Shown: positions 7,543-13,725, counted from the stretch's first letter. The stretch: 15,180 nt of DNA from Alphaproteobacteria bacterium (GCA_017307315.1 JAFKFF010000225.1:1-15180); one strand, 5' to 3'. Notes: a model not told the origin generated them from the letters alone. A program made the numbers and translations.

Positions 7543-8421
7543 ATGACGCTGGAGCAATTGCGTCTCTTCGTGGCCGTCGCCGAGCGCGAGCATGTCACCC
7601 GTGCCGCCGCCGCGCTGGGCCGCACCCAGTCGGCGGTATCCGCCGCCATCGCCGGCCTGGAAGAGCAATCCGGCGTGACATTGTTTCATCGCGTCGGCCG
7701 GCGCATCGTGTTGAGCGCGGAGGGCCGCCAGTTCCTGGCCGAGGCGCGCGCCGTGGTGGCCCAGGCCGACGCCGCCCAGCGCGCGCTGTCCGATCTCGCC
7801 GGCATGAAGCGCGGCATCCTCACGGTGATGGCGAGCCAGACCATCGCCAGCTATTGGCTGCCCTCGCGCCTGGTGGCGTTCCGGGCCCGCCATCCCCAGG
7901 TTGCGGTGAAGGCGCTGGCCGGCAACACCGCCGAGGTGGCCGAAGCGGTGGCCGAGGGGCGCGTCGAGATCGGGCTGGTGGAAGGCGCGGTTGAGAATGC
8001 GATGCTGGAACAGACCCTGGTCGGCCGCGACCGCCTGGTGATCGTCGCGCCGCCCGGCCATGCCTGGACCAGGAAGCCGCCGCGCGCGGCGGACATAGCG
8101 AAGGAGAATTGGGTGCTGCGCGAGCCGGGATCGGGCACGCGCTCCGCCTTCGAAGCGGCGCTGGCGGAAAAAGGCATCGACGTCGCCAAGCTGAAAGTGA
8201 GTCTGGAACTGCCGTCGAACGAAGCGGTCCGGATCGCGGTGCGCGACGGCGCGGGCGTCTCGGCCTTGTCGGAACTCGTGGCGGAAGCGGGCGTGAAATT
8301 CGGCGCGCTGCAACTGGTCAAGTTCGCGCTGCCGGAGCGGCCATTTCACGCACTGCGCCACCGCGAGCGCTATCTCAGCCGCAGCGGCCTGGCCTTCATG
8401 GAAACCGCCGCAAGCACGTAA
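7543..8421 (+). CDS. LysR-type transcriptional regulator (YeiE/CysB-like)
   Basis: A 292-residue LysR-family regulator. The N-terminal winged helix-turn-helix is residues 1-60 (begins MTLEQLRLFVAVAE; recognition region RTQSAVSAAIAGLEE; then LFHRVGRRIVLSAEG). The ligand-binding domain (about 90-290) contains typical blocks such as GILTVMASQTIASYWLP, GRVEIGLVEGAVE and LELPSNEAVRIAVRDGAGVS. The SQTIASYWLP stretch resembles regulators responding to small anions such as sulfur oxyanions, in line with its neighbour. It lies 10 bases downstream of the YeiH-family gene and is probably co-transcribed with it. That would make it an autoregulated operon if the dyads at 6413-6457 are its operators. Family is certain; effector is inference. 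Confidence 0.94.
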   Translation: MTLEQLRLFVAVAEREHVTRAAAALGRTQSAVSAAIAGLEEQSGVTLFHRVGRRIVLSAEGRQFLAEARAVVAQADAAQRALSDLAGMKRGILTVMASQTIASYWLPSRLVAFRARHPQVAVKALAGNTAEVAEAVAEGRVEIGLVEGAVENAMLEQTLVGRDRLVIVAPPGHAWTRKPPRAADIAKENWVLREPGSGTRSAFEAALAEKGIDVAKLKVSLELPSNEAVRIAVRDGAGVSALSELVAEAGVKFGALQLVKFALPERPFHALRHRERYLSRSGLAFMETAAST

Positions 8422-8443
8422 ATACGCAGCTTTCCGAGGGCTG

Positions 8444-8464
8444 GCCGATTGTCACGACATCGGC
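8444..8464. promoter_or_regulatory. Perfect 21-bp dyad upstream of the PAS/winged-helix pair
   Basis: GCCGAT (8444-8449) and ATCGGC (8459-8464) are perfect inverted copies around a 9-base spacer. The spacer region holds a second near-concentric palindrome, TGTC-AC-GACA (8450-8459). It lies 23 bases after the lysR stop and 94 before the PAS gene start. There is no T-run, so an operator is as likely as a weak terminator. The rest of 8422-8557 shows no other clear signal. Confidence 0.4.
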
Positions 8465-8557
8465 ACAACCCGGCTCGCACATCGCCGCGCCCCATCACCG
8501 ACACCCACACTGGGGGTCCAAGCGCGTGACAGTTCCGCGTTTCTGTTCAACTAATGG

Positions 8558-9142
8558 ATGGTAGCACAAAATAGTGTCCATGTGCCGTTAGAAAAACACG
8601 ATCTGCGCCGCATATTGGCCCAAGTAGATTTCTCGGAACGCTGTCAGCACCTCGCCGATTATTGGCTTTCGCTCTGTCGCAGCACGGCGCTTCCCCAGCG
8701 CGACAGCATCGATCCCGCTCGCATCAAGCCGCTTCTTCCCGGTATCATCATCTTCGAAGTGGTTCCCGATGTTTCCGTGAGAGTGGGACTGAGCGGCACG
8801 GATTTCCGCGCCGCCTTGAAGGTCGAACTGAGCGGCGCGGACTGGATCGCCAGGACCCCGGCCAAGGGCCGCGCCGAGCGGCTGAAGGTTTTTTCCGAGG
8901 TCGCGCGCGGCGCCATCGCCTTCAACCGCTGGTGCTTCACCCACGATATCCCCGGCGTCGGCGTCGCGATGTGCGAGAAGCTGTTGCTGCCGCTCGCCGC
9001 GCGCAAGGAGGCGCGGGAGATTCCGGTATTGGGCTTCGTGGATTGGAGCGACACGCGGACGAAGACCGGCTGCAACATCGGCTTGAATCATCTCGCGCCG
9101 CCCGAGCTTATCGGCCGCACCTGTTCGCAGGCCGCGTCATGA
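8558..9142 (+). CDS. PAS-domain (PAS_5-type) protein
   Basis: A 194-residue soluble protein resembling the alphaproteobacterial PAS_5 family. A short N-terminal part leads into YWLSLCRSTALPQRDSIDP (about 44-62). That is the typical opening of this family (Y-W-x-x-L-R, then a Pro and D-x-D/I-D-P). Then come LPGIIIFEV (70-78), VRVGLSGTDF and a C-terminal strand-rich half ending in a beta segment (EIPVLGFVDW). It has no kinase, GGDEF or other output domain, so it probably senses or binds something and passes the signal on. The start at 8558 has no visible ribosome binding site; GTG at 8582 is an alternative. The stop overlaps the next gene's ATG (ATGA), implying coupled translation with a DNA-binding protein. 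Partnership is inference. Confidence 0.8.
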   Translation: MVAQNSVHVPLEKHDLRRILAQVDFSERCQHLADYWLSLCRSTALPQRDSIDPARIKPLLPGIIIFEVVPDVSVRVGLSGTDFRAALKVELSGADWIARTPAKGRAERLKVFSEVARGAIAFNRWCFTHDIPGVGVAMCEKLLLPLAARKEAREIPVLGFVDWSDTRTKTGCNIGLNHLAPPELIGRTCSQAAS

Positions 9143-9669
9143 CGGCGGGCCCCAACTCCGAAGACGGCGTGCCGACGCCCGAAATCCCCGACAAGGGGGA
9201 CGAAACCTGGCAGAGCGTGCCGCTGACCGAAGCCGAGCGCGCCAAGATCATCGCGCGCCAGACCTGGCGCTTCATGCTCACCATCCTGGGCGAGGGACTG
9301 AAGGCGACGCCGCTCGATCCCATCGATCACATGCTGGCGCTGGCGATCGGAACCGCCAACCTTTCCCATATCGATTCCAGTCCGGAAGCGACCAGGCGCA
9401 ATGCCGGCCATATCGAGCCCGACGAGATGCGCCGCGGCATCAGCCGGGGCGCCATCGCGCGCACCTTGTCGATGCCCGCCGAAACCGTCCGCCGCCGGCT
9501 CAACGCCCTGATCGAGAACAAGATCCTGATCGAGCGGGAAGACGGCATCATCCTGGCGGCGGACAATCCGCTCGGCATCGGCTCGCGCCAGGATCTGTGG
9601 CAGGTCCATGCCCGCCAGTTCGAGCGGCTCTTGCGCGAGTTGCGGGTGCGGGGGATTTCCTTCGACTGA
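9139..9669 (+). CDS. Winged-helix transcriptional regulator
   Basis: A 176-residue protein starting at the ATG that overlaps the upstream PAS gene's stop (9139-9142). Residues 1-30 are acidic and probably disordered. Residues about 33-75 are helical (TEAERAKIIARQTWRFMLTI). Residues about 110-145 hold a helix-turn-helix with wing: GAIARTLSMPAETVRRRLNA, then LIENKILIEREDGIIL. The pattern resembles MarR- or Crp-like DNA-binding domains. The C-terminus is a further basic helix. No ligand pocket is recognisable, which fits a model where the co-translated PAS protein is the sensor. A short stem, GCGCCC (9672-9677)/GGGCGC (9687-9692), lies just beyond the stop, between convergent genes. Confidence 0.82.
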   Translation: MTAGPNSEDGVPTPEIPDKGDETWQSVPLTEAERAKIIARQTWRFMLTILGEGLKATPLDPIDHMLALAIGTANLSHIDSSPEATRRNAGHIEPDEMRRGISRGAIARTLSMPAETVRRRLNALIENKILIEREDGIILAADNPLGIGSRQDLWQVHARQFERLLRELRVRGISFD

Positions 9670-9678
9670 AGGCGCCCT

Positions 9679-9879
9679 TCAGGAGCGGGCGCGGCTCGCC
9701 ATGCGCGCTTCGGCGATCATCCGCGTCAGCTGGTTGGACAGCGCGCGCCGGGCGAGAATGGCGGCATGGCCGGCATAGCCCTCCGCCGTCAGCCGGTCGC
9801 GCAGTTCCGGTATGTTCGCCACTCCGCCGCTTTTGGCGATCTGAAAGGCACGTTCGATTACGCTGGGCCGCTCCGGCAT
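9679..9879 (-). CDS. Small conserved-looking hypothetical protein (66 aa)
   Basis: A 66-residue basic protein. The ATG at 9879 is chosen because GGAG lies about 7 bases upstream and a consensus -10 sits just before it. A longer frame to 10029 would add an Arg/Pro-rich stretch without coding character. The sequence reads as helices: SVIERAFQIAKSGG, VANIPELRDRLTAEGY, then NQLTRMIAEARMASRAR. It resembles short alphaproteobacterial hypotheticals of the pattern 'ERAFxLAxSG...IRxxLxAEGY...QLxxLIxxAR', which I recall but cannot verify here. The role is unknown. It follows the SDR gene on the same strand after a 113-base gap. Confidence 0.75.
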   Translation of the reverse strand: MPERPSVIERAFQIAKSGGVANIPELRDRLTAEGYAGHAAILARRALSNQLTRMIAEARMASRARS

Positions 9880-9900
9880 GGCCGCACTCCTAATTTCGGC

Positions 9901-9906
9901 ATTATA
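9901..9906 (-). promoter_or_regulatory. Consensus -10 box for the 66-residue gene
   Basis: The minus strand reads TATAAT at 9906-9901, 21 bases before the ATG at 9879. The predicted start point leaves a leader just long enough to include the GGAG ribosome binding site. No convincing -35 hexamer is seen 16-18 bases upstream, so confidence is limited. Confidence 0.45.
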
Positions 9907-9992
9907 GCCCCTCGGGTTGGGGGAGGGTACTGCTTTTGCTGTGCCAGGGCGGCGCAGGCCCCGACAGCCACAGGTCCTATTTGCCGGCAGCG

Positions 9993-10826
9993 TCAATCGG
10001 CGTTCATGCTCTGCGACAAGACGCGCCATGCCTCCAGCTCGGCCTCAAGGCTCGCGATGCGGGCCTCCATCAATTGCACCGCGTCGGAGCCGGCCAGGAA
10101 GCGGGCCGGCGGCTTTTCCGCCTCCGCCAATGTCAGCAGCGCGGCGGCCAGCTTGGCGGGATCGCCGGGCTGCTTGCCGTCGCGCGCCTGGTAAGATTGG
10201 CGCAGGTCCCGGGAGGCTTGCGCATAATCCCCCGCCGCGCCGGAGGCGAAGCGCATCGATTGCGGCGACAGGAAATCCGTGCGGAAGATGCCGGGCTCGA
10301 TGAGGGTCACGGTGACGTCGAAGGGCTCGACTTCGCGGGCCAGCGATTCCGAAAAACCTTCCACCGCATGCTTGCTGGCGCACAGCAGCGATCCGCCGGG
10401 GATGCCGCGAAAGCCCGCGATGGACGAGATGTTGAAGATCAGACCGCGCCCCGCCGCCCGCATGCCCGGCAGGACCGCGCGGCAGACATGCATCATGCCG
10501 AACAGATTGACGGCGAACTGGGCCTCAGCGTCCGCCGGGGTGGTTTCCTCGAAATAGCCGAAAAGGCCATAGCCGGCATTGTTGACCAGGACATCGACGG
10601 CGCCGAAGCGTTGTTCGGCAGCCCGTGCCGCCGCCTGCGCCTCTGTGGCATCGCGGACGTCGAGCGGAAGATGCAGCAGCCTGGCGTCGCCCGGTCCCAG
10701 CGCCGCCTCCAGCGCGGCGACGTCGCGCCCGGTGGCGACGATGTTATGCCCGGCGGCGCGCACGGCCCTGGCGATCTCAAGCCCCAGGCCCCGGGCGGCG
10801 CCGGTGACGAACCATGTCTTGCTCAT
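9993..10826 (-). CDS. Short-chain dehydrogenase/reductase lacking the catalytic tyrosine
   Basis: A 277-residue classical SDR. The ATG at 10826 puts the Rossmann motif at the usual place: TGAARGLG at residues 8-15. NNAGYG is at 82-87 and NISSIAG at 132-138, with the active-site Ser135. The expected YxxxK motif reads L148-C-A-S-K152: Leu replaces the catalytic Tyr while the Lys is retained. The codon at 10385-10383 is unambiguously CTG. Downstream, PGIFRTDF and a C-terminal cap continue normally, ending with a coiled-coil-like helix (ARIASLEAELEAWRVLSQ). The protein probably still binds NAD(P). Standard dehydrogenase chemistry is doubtful. It starts 10 bases after the stop of the YbhB-family gene and is probably co-transcribed with it. 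Confidence 0.92.
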   Translation of the reverse strand: MSKTWFVTGAARGLGLEIARAVRAAGHNIVATGRDVAALEAALGPGDARLLHLPLDVRDATEAQAAARAAEQRFGAVDVLVNNAGYGLFGYFEETTPADAEAQFAVNLFGMMHVCRAVLPGMRAAGRGLIFNISSIAGFRGIPGGSLLCASKHAVEGFSESLAREVEPFDVTVTLIEPGIFRTDFLSPQSMRFASGAAGDYAQASRDLRQSYQARDGKQPGDPAKLAAALLTLAEAEKPPARFLAGSDAVQLMEARIASLEAELEAWRVLSQSMNAD

Positions 10827-10836
10827 GCGCGCGTGT

Positions 10837-11415
10837 TTACGGCGCGCGGCCCAACCCGACAACCTCGCCCGACGCCAGGACGTGCCCGCGCATCGCGGTG
10901 ATCAGCGCGTCGAAATTCATCGCCGGATCGGCGGCGAGCTTGGTGTCGAGCGCGAAGACCTGCAGATGATAACGATGCTTGGGGCCGGGCGGGGTACGCG
11001 GGCCGGCATAGGGCTGTTCCTGGCCGCGCACATTGGGTCCGTAGGCGGAGCCTTCCGGCTTTGCCCCCGGCGCCATGCCGGGATCGAGCTTGGTCACGGA
11101 CGCGGGCACATTGTAGAGCGTCCAATGCAGGATCGGCTCGCCGTTCCGGATCGCGTCGGTGTCCTGCATGATCACGGCATAGGTCTGGGTGCCGCGCGGT
11201 CCCGCCGTCCAGGCAAGGCCGGGAAAGACATTGCCGCGATAGGCGGTATTCTCGAAGGGAATGTCGCCGCCATCGGGCCAGCCGGGCGTGGTGACGGTGA
11301 GATGGGCGCCATTCTTGGGCGGCAGTTCCACCAGCGCGTTGGGGCGTGCGTTCTGCGCCTGCGCGGGAAGCGCGACAAGCGCCGCGAAGGCGGCCAGGAT
11401 CGCAATTTTTCTCAT
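10837..11415 (-). CDS. Periplasmic YbhB/YbcL-family (PEBP-like) protein
   Basis: A 192-residue member of the bacterial phosphatidylethanolamine-binding-protein family (YbhB/YbcL, 'Raf kinase inhibitor-like'). Residues 1-21 are a signal peptide (AILAAFAALVALPAQAQ), so it is exported. Family landmarks: SPRPGWPDGGDIP-like opening (here VTTPGWPDGGDIP), YAVIMQDTDA, ILHWTLYNVP, and near the C-terminus YAGPRTPPGPKHRYHLQVFALD. The start at 11415 is supported by GGGAG about 9 bases upstream; an upstream in-frame ATG at 11433 has no such site. The biochemical role of bacterial members is poorly defined. It sits directly before the SDR gene. Confidence 0.9.
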   Translation of the reverse strand: MRKIAILAAFAALVALPAQAQNARPNALVELPPKNGAHLTVTTPGWPDGGDIPFENTAYRGNVFPGLAWTAGPRGTQTYAVIMQDTDAIRNGEPILHWTLYNVPASVTKLDPGMAPGAKPEGSAYGPNVRGQEQPYAGPRTPPGPKHRYHLQVFALDTKLAADPAMNFDALITAMRGHVLASGEVVGLGRAP

Positions 11416-11472
11416 CGGCGCATTCTCCCGCATGTGACGAAGGGAGTGTGGCCCCGTTCCCGCTTTCGGCGC

Positions 11473-11514
11473 AAGCCACATGCCGCGCCGCGAGGCGGGG
11501 GAGGCATATGGCTT
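11473..11514. other. Large imperfect hairpin between the DUF6894 and YbhB genes
   Basis: AAGCCA-C-ATGCC (11473-11484) pairs with GGCAT-A-TGGCTT (11503-11514) with a single C/A mismatch. Its loop folds further as CGCC-GCGA-GGCG (11486-11497). It begins 7 bases beyond the DUF6894 stop on the minus strand. There is no T-run, so it may be a weak or Rho-assisted terminator, an RNA-stability element, or an intergenic repeat copy. Confidence 0.6.
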
Positions 11515-11520
11515 GGGGTT

Positions 11521-11775
11521 TCAATGCCGCGTGCGGGCGGGCGCCGGGCGGATCAATTCGGAAAAGGGCACGGTGAACATCTCCTCGCCCTTGGAATTGT
11601 GGATGACGAACTGGCAGGCCATGGGATCGTCGCCCGCGCGCAGCATCTCGGCGGCGAGTTCGGGAATGACGCGGCAGGCTTCCATAAAGGCGATCTCGGG
11701 CCCTTCGCAGCGGATCGCGAGGCGGGCGGGCTCGATGCCGCCGGGGGTCTGCAGATGGAAGAAGAAGTCACGCAT
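11521..11775 (-). CDS. DUF6894 family protein
   Basis: An 84-residue soluble protein. It opens with MRDFFFHLQTPGG, the strand that typifies DUF6894 proteins. A central helix follows (AFMEACRVIPELAAEMLR), then strand CQFVIHNSKGEEMFTVPFSE and an Arg-rich tail. The ATG at 11775 has GAGGT upstream. The function of the family is unknown; it is common in Alphaproteobacteria in several paralogues. It lies 102 bases after the 58-residue membrane-protein gene on the same strand. Confidence 0.85.
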   Translation of the reverse strand: MRDFFFHLQTPGGIEPARLAIRCEGPEIAFMEACRVIPELAAEMLRAGDDPMACQFVIHNSKGEEMFTVPFSELIRPAPARTRH

Positions 11776-11877
11776 GGCACGACCTCATGGCTTTACACGG
11801 GTCAAAGCCTGGGCGCGCCCGGCTGAACCCAGCATGAATGGGGTTGTCAGAGAAAAGCGTGCGTCCTTGCGTTGCTT

Positions 11878-12054
11878 TCAGCGCGGCTGGCGGACTTTGC
11901 GCGCGATCGCCTCGAAGGCGACAAAGGCGGCCAGCGCCACCAGGAGCGCGAGCGCAAAAGCGAATTTGATCACCAGCCCGATCAGCTTCAGCACGAACAG
12001 GGCGGCCAGGCCCGCGATCAGGGCGGCGAGGATGGCGACAAGGCGCAAGCTCAT
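11878..12054 (-). CDS. Small two-segment membrane protein (58 aa)
   Basis: The minus strand encodes 58 residues from ATG (12054) to TGA (11880-11878), with GGAG about 8 bases upstream. The chain is almost wholly hydrophobic: RLVAILAALIAGLAALFVLK (4-23), then LIGLVIKFAFALALLVALAAF (24-44). A single Lys at residue 30 lies near the middle. It ends in a short basic tail (ARKVRQPR). It could form one long or two short membrane helices with a cytoplasmic basic end. Reading frames on the opposite strand over these bases look like shadows. No function can be inferred. Confidence 0.7.
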   Translation of the reverse strand: MSLRLVAILAALIAGLAALFVLKLIGLVIKFAFALALLVALAAFVAFEAIARKVRQPR

Positions 12055-12222
12055 GGATGCTCTCCGCCTTCAGGTGGCCGCGCCGGCGCGCATGCAAGCG
12101 GCACCATCGACAATGCGATTGGAGTGCCGCGCCGGATCAATGTGCTCCCGCCGATTTAAACTTTCGGGGCAGGATGCTAGCACAGAAAGAAGAGGCAGAG
12201 GCAGACAGAGCAGAGGAAGAGT

Positions 12223-12239
12223 GTACGAAAAATTCGTAC
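12223..12239. promoter_or_regulatory. 17-bp perfect palindrome next to a purine tract
   Basis: GTACGAA (12223-12229), AAA, TTCGTAC (12233-12239). It is directly preceded by a 38-base purine-rich tract with CAGAG at 12196, 12206 and 12211. It could be a protein-binding site or a small hairpin; the context (upstream of the 58-residue membrane-protein gene on the minus strand) permits an operator role. Inference only. Confidence 0.35.
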
Positions 12240-12312
12240 GCCCACTCCAGCAGTTTTAGAAATTGACCAGCGCTAAAACATCCCACGATATCGACCGCGC
12301 CTGATCCGCCCA

Positions 12313-12354
12313 CCTGGATCCCCTTCCCCTCGCTTCGCTCGGCCGGGGATGACA
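12313..12354. repeat. Intergenic palindromic repeat, copy A
   Basis: It starts CCTGGATCCCC and ends GGGGATGACA. Arms ATCCCC (12318-12323) and GGGGAT (12345-12350) pair around a CGCTTCGCTCGG core. It matches copy B at 13250-13293 in order and orientation. It lies 33 bases beyond the SRAP stop. Confidence 0.75.
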
Positions 12355-12386
12355 TGCGGCGTGTGCCGCCCGGCATGAAGATTGAT

Positions 12387-13055
12387 CTAAAACAACCCGC
12401 CCGGATCGGAAACCGTGGGACGGCGGCGTGGGCGCGCGGCGCGCTGTTCCGGCGTCATGGTCCAGCGTTCGCCCTCCACCGTTTTGAGGCAGGCCTTGAC
12501 GCGCTCGGGCGATGCGGCGTCTTCGCCCAGCCACACCGCCCAATCCTCAGGCGCCAGTACGGCGGGCATGCGGTCTGTCGGCAGGGTCGCGATCAGCGCA
12601 TTGGCGGGCACGGTGACCATCACGCAAGCGGGAAGATCGGCGAAGGAGCGCCACAGCATGGCGAGGCCAAGCGCGGGCGTCGCGCCCGGCAGGATCACAT
12701 GCTGCGGCCCTTTCTCGGCGGCCTCGTTGAAGGATTTCACCAGCACGATGCCGCGCTGGCCGCCGTGGAAGGCGCCCCGGAAGGTGGGCTTGACGTCGAT
12801 GGTTTCGGCGCGGGCGTGGATGGGATCGGGACGGCGCGGATCGTCGCGGTGGGGAAAGCCCCAGCGCATCAATTGTATCCGCCGCATGCCCAAGTCGCGG
12901 TCCCACACGATCACGGGCAGCTGGCTCATCACGCGATAGGTGACTTCGCGGTCGTTGGCGTGCGCGGCGTCGCCGCCCAGCGCCGTGCCGGTCAGGCTTT
13001 CGATGATCCGCGTGGTTTCGGCCCAGGAGGCCTGGGCCGCGAACTTGCCGCACAT
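12387..13055 (-). CDS. SRAP-family (YedK/HMCES-type) peptidase, divergent active site
   Basis: A 222-residue SOS-response-associated peptidase. The family shields abasic sites in single-stranded DNA by covalent linkage through Cys2. The ATG at 13055 is chosen because it places Cys2 immediately after Met (MCGKF); a TTG at 13067 would bury it. Recognisable blocks: RWGFP (64-68), HARAETIDVKPTF (80-92), SFNEAAEKG (108-116), and TVPANALIATLPTDRMPAVL (148-167). The Asn expected in 'NARAET' is His80. Glu111 sits where the catalytic Glu is expected. The His normally just before D-R-M-P is Pro-Thr (159-160). The chain ends in an Arg-rich tail. I recall an alphaproteobacterial subgroup with these changes, so this may be a subfamily trait. 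There is no clear LexA box upstream. Confidence 0.88.
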   Translation of the reverse strand: MCGKFAAQASWAETTRIIESLTGTALGGDAAHANDREVTYRVMSQLPVIVWDRDLGMRRIQLMRWGFPHRDDPRRPDPIHARAETIDVKPTFRGAFHGGQRGIVLVKSFNEAAEKGPQHVILPGATPALGLAMLWRSFADLPACVMVTVPANALIATLPTDRMPAVLAPEDWAVWLGEDAASPERVKACLKTVEGERWTMTPEQRAARPRRRPTVSDPGGLF

Positions 13056-13142
13056 GGGATATTCCAAACGACTCGGTGTGAACTATTTGGGCGACGGGCG
13101 AGGGCAGCGCAAGCTTGTGTTTTCTGTGCTCCGTAAGCTCAT

Positions 13143-13200
13143 GCTTCGACAGGCTCAGCATGAGGATTGGTGCAAGTCCTCACCCTGAGCCTGTCGAAGC
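13143..13200. repeat. 58-base hairpin-forming intergenic repeat
   Basis: GCTTCGACAGGCTCAG (13143-13158) and CTGAGCCTGTCGAAGC (13185-13200) are perfect 16-bp inverted arms. Inside, after a 2x2 internal loop, TGAGGA (13161-13166) pairs with TCCTCA (13177-13182), closing a 10-base loop. From memory this sequence is a dispersed palindrome common in sphingomonad-type and other alphaproteobacterial genomes. It lies upstream of the SRAP gene. Confidence 0.85.
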
Positions 13201-13249
13201 GTGAGGGAACGCCGCGTATAGGGACGAAATAATCGCGCATGCTTAGATG

Positions 13250-13293
13250 CCTGGATTCCCTTCCCTCGCGCTTCGCGCTCGCCGGGAATGACA
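13250..13293. repeat. Intergenic palindromic repeat, copy B
   Basis: It starts CCTGGATTCCC and ends GGGAATGACA. Arms ATTCCC (13255-13260) and GGGAAT (13284-13289) surround a GCGCTTCGCGC core. Compared with copy A, one arm has C to T and the other the matching G to A, so pairing is kept. It lies between the SRAP and LprI-like genes. Confidence 0.75.
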
Positions 13294-13303
13294 GTTGCGT
13301 TCC

Positions 13304-13660
13304 TCAATCCACCCAGGCATGCAGCTGGGCGATGCGGTCGCGATAGGCGCGCGACAGGCAGGCGGCGCTGCGGCACGAGGCGCGCTGCGACAGCCACAGA
13401 TCCTGTTCCTCGTTCACCGCATCGGGCGTGGTCGCCTTGGCGCGGGCGCGTTTCAGCAGCGCCGCCGCCTGCAGGTCCAGCGCCGCCAGCGCCTTGTCGT
13501 TGCACACCATCCGCAGCAGGTTCGATGTGGCCTTGGCGCAGTCGAAGCTGGTCTTGAAGGGCGGCCTGTCTTGAGGCACGGCGGCTGGCTGCGCCGCGGC
13601 GACAAGCGGCGACAGCAACAGACCGGCAACGATCGCGCCACGGAACATGTGAGCCCCCAT
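13304..13660 (-). CDS. Secreted LprI-like (DUF1311-type) protein
   Basis: A 118-residue exported protein. The signal peptide is FRGAIVAGLLLSPLVAAAQ. The mature part matches the lysozyme-inhibitor LprI N-terminal (DUF1311) pattern: SFDCAKATSNLLRMVCNDKA with its two Cys, then ALDLQAAALLKRAR, EEQDLWLSQRASC and CLSRAYRDRIAQL. The four Cys probably form two disulfides. Two ATGs are possible. 13660 is the longest form; 13648 has GGGGGC upstream and leaves a better leader after a minus-strand TATAGT (13683-13678), so the shorter form is plausible. LprI proteins can inhibit lysozyme, but many DUF1311 proteins have no shown activity. It is divergent from the transporter gene at 13726. Confidence 0.82.
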   Translation of the reverse strand: MGAHMFRGAIVAGLLLSPLVAAAQPAAVPQDRPPFKTSFDCAKATSNLLRMVCNDKALAALDLQAAALLKRARAKATTPDAVNEEQDLWLSQRASCRSAACLSRAYRDRIAQLHAWVD

Positions 13661-13725
13661 CCGGCTTCGGCCCCGCGACTATACACGCCTTGCGGCTTTG
13701 GCCCGAGACTGGAATAGGTGGGCCG

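Larger units (their letters stand above)
12055..12386. other. 332-base gene-free region with palindromes
   Basis: No credible gene is seen here. It contains, in order: a purine-rich tract with repeated CAGAG units (12184-12221); a 17-bp palindrome GTACGAA-AAA-TTCGTAC (12223-12239); and copy A of an intergenic palindromic repeat (12313-12354). An open frame on the minus strand (12376-12137) only translates the repeat and purine tract and is judged spurious. The SRAP gene's 3' end follows. Confidence 0.6.

Noticed and set aside
12137..12376. 79-codon open frame on the minus strand
   Set aside because: It only translates the palindromic repeat and the purine tract, has low-complexity Ser/Ala sequence and no ribosome binding site.
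13069..13083. Possible LexA box (CGAC-N7-GAAC) upstream of the SRAP gene
   Set aside because: Only one half-site fits the alphaproteobacterial GAAC-N7-GAAC pattern; the other matches 2 of 4 bases.
13155..13505. 116-codon open frame on the minus strand, containing LRQAQGE-like sequence
   Set aside because: It runs through the repeat palindromes and overlaps the LprI-like gene in another phase; this peptide is a known by-product of the dispersed repeat.
13661..13725. Manganese riboswitch (yybP-ykoY) before the UPF0016 gene
   Set aside because: The gap is 65 bases and lacks the conserved loop sequences.
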